From Solobacterium sp. (GTDB taxonomy: Bacteria; Bacillota_I; Bacilli_A; Erysipelotrichales; Erysipelotrichaceae): a DNA stretch of 5,579 bases. Under the pieces are notes generated by a model that worked only from the letters and a program-made list of their open reading frames with translations, was not told the DNA's origin and searched no databases. The stretch spans positions 1-5,579 of the forward strand of contig JAFWCP010000596.1 in NCBI GenBank assembly GCA_017536845.1. Reading direction: 5' to 3'. A program made the translations under genes and the position numbers. Below, one piece after another: positions 4,919-5,579 of this stretch. Within the stretch, counting starts at the first letter, position 1, and each line of letters starts with the position of its first letter.

Positions 4919-5579
4919 ATGGACATTCATCCCACACTGGTGATTCTGGCTGCCGGCATGGGCAGCCGTTACGGCGGCATGAAGCAGATTGACGGCGTCG
5001 GCAGCCATGGCGAACCGATCATTGAATTTTCAATTTTTGACGCAAAGGAAGCAGGCTTTGAAAAGGTCGTGCTGATCATCCGCAGAGAACATGAAGAAGC
5101 ATTCCGCAAGGCGCTGACCGACAAGATCGCGCCGCATATGGAAGTGGCGTTTGTCTATCAGGACATGGCCAATGTCCCGGAAGGCATCGAGATTCCGGAA
5201 GGAAGGGTCAAGCCCTGGGGCACAACCCAAGCCCTGCTGGCCTGCAAGGGCGTTGTCAACGAGCCGTTTGCGATCATCAATGCCGATGATTTCTACGGCA
5301 AGGATGCCTACAAGGTCATCTATGACTTCCTCTGCAATGAAGCAGCAGACAGTCACTATGCAATGGTCGGCTATCAGTGCGGCAAGACACTGACCGACAA
5401 CGGCACAGTTACCCGCGGTGTCTGTGAAAAGGACGAAGACGGTTATCTGACGGAGATCGTTGAAGTTTCCAAGATTGCCCGCAAAGACGGCGGCGCTGTC
5501 TATGAAGATGAAAAGGGTGAATGGCAGCCGCTTTCCGAAGACGCGCTTGTTTCCATGAACTTCTGGGGCTTCACACCGA
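4919..5579 (+). CDS. Sugar-phosphate-type nucleotidyltransferase, 5' part (cut by window end)
   Basis: Cytoplasmic enzyme of the NTP_transferase fold, expected to join a nucleoside triphosphate to a phosphorylated sugar or similar alcohol, giving an activated precursor for surface polymers. 220 codons are visible and the frame is still open at the window end. The nucleotide-binding signature LAAGMGSRYGGMKQ is at residues 10-23, WGTTQALLA at 100-108, and NADDFYG at 121-127. Asp123 or Asp124 is the likely metal ligand. VGYQCGKTLTDNGTVTRGV and a MNFWGF segment follow. The GSRYGGMKQID form of the signature is, from memory, typical of a poorly characterised group in Bacillota, so neither nucleotide nor substrate is assigned. 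It is transcribed divergently from the gtrA-like/secreted-protein unit, about 100 bases apart. Confidence 0.88.
   Translation, partial: MDIHPTLVILAAGMGSRYGGMKQIDGVGSHGEPIIEFSIFDAKEAGFEKVVLIIRREHEEAFRKALTDKIAPHMEVAFVYQDMANVPEGIEIPEGRVKPWGTTQALLACKGVVNEPFAIINADDFYGKDAYKVIYDFLCNEAADSHYAMVGYQCGKTLTDNGTVTRGVCEKDEDGYLTEIVEVSKIARKDGGAVYEDEKGEWQPLSEDALVSMNFWGFTP

Noticed and set aside
4404..4937. N-terminal extension of the secreted protein frame to 527 residues
   Set aside because: It covers the gtrA-like gene and the divergent promoter, has cysteine/histidine-rich shadow composition, and would bury a clear signal peptide that begins at ATG 4403 with its own ribosome site.

Overview
The window reads as a chromosomal segment of a low-complexity-tolerant, moderately GC-rich Gram-positive bacterium. 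The best guess is a gut-type member of the Bacillota, possibly Erysipelotrichia. This rests on the prfA-prmC pair, a streptococcal CpsA-like LCP protein, a secreted protein with C-terminal aromatic wall-binding repeats, strong AGGAGG-like ribosome sites and Rho-independent terminators. The genus cannot be fixed from the sequence alone.

Layout. Positions 1-404 hold the end of prfA (release factor RF1, with the GGQ motif visible). prmC (401-1270), the methyltransferase that modifies that GGQ glutamine, overlaps it by 4 bases. Six bases later comes a three-TM LytR-CpsA-Psr (LCP) protein (1277-2866), predicted to attach glycopolymers to peptidoglycan. These three look like one plus-strand operon ending at a hairpin terminator (3264-3293). 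On the minus strand, converging on that terminator and carrying its own (3309-3350), is a two-gene unit: a GtrA-family membrane protein (4819-4400) followed, with an ATGA overlap, by a secreted wall-binding protein (4403-3354). Divergent from this unit, behind a clear TATAAT box, starts a sugar-phosphate-type nucleotidyltransferase (4919 onward), cut by the window end.

Main point of interest. The LCP reading frame is closed by a TAG at 2864-2866, but the same frame then runs open for 128 more codons to a TGA at 3251-3253. Those codons encode a Pro/Thr-rich tail with six TP[V/R]P units and eight perfect EPTQ units. The tail has no internal start codon. Its EPTQ repeats differ only at third codon positions, as expected if the protein sequence was selected. 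The TAG stands exactly where a CAG (Gln) follows Glu-Pro-Thr in the repeats. The simplest reading is a C-to-T nonsense mutation that trims a wall-spanning tail. Amber readthrough is an alternative, made more notable because RF1, the factor that reads UAG, and PrmC, its activator, are encoded just upstream in the same operon, and because a perfect 8-bp hairpin lies 21 nt after the TAG.

Functionally, everything except prfA/prmC points to the cell surface: polymer ligation (LCP), lipid-linked sugar translocation (GtrA), a secreted wall-binding protein and nucleotide-sugar synthesis (nucleotidyltransferase).
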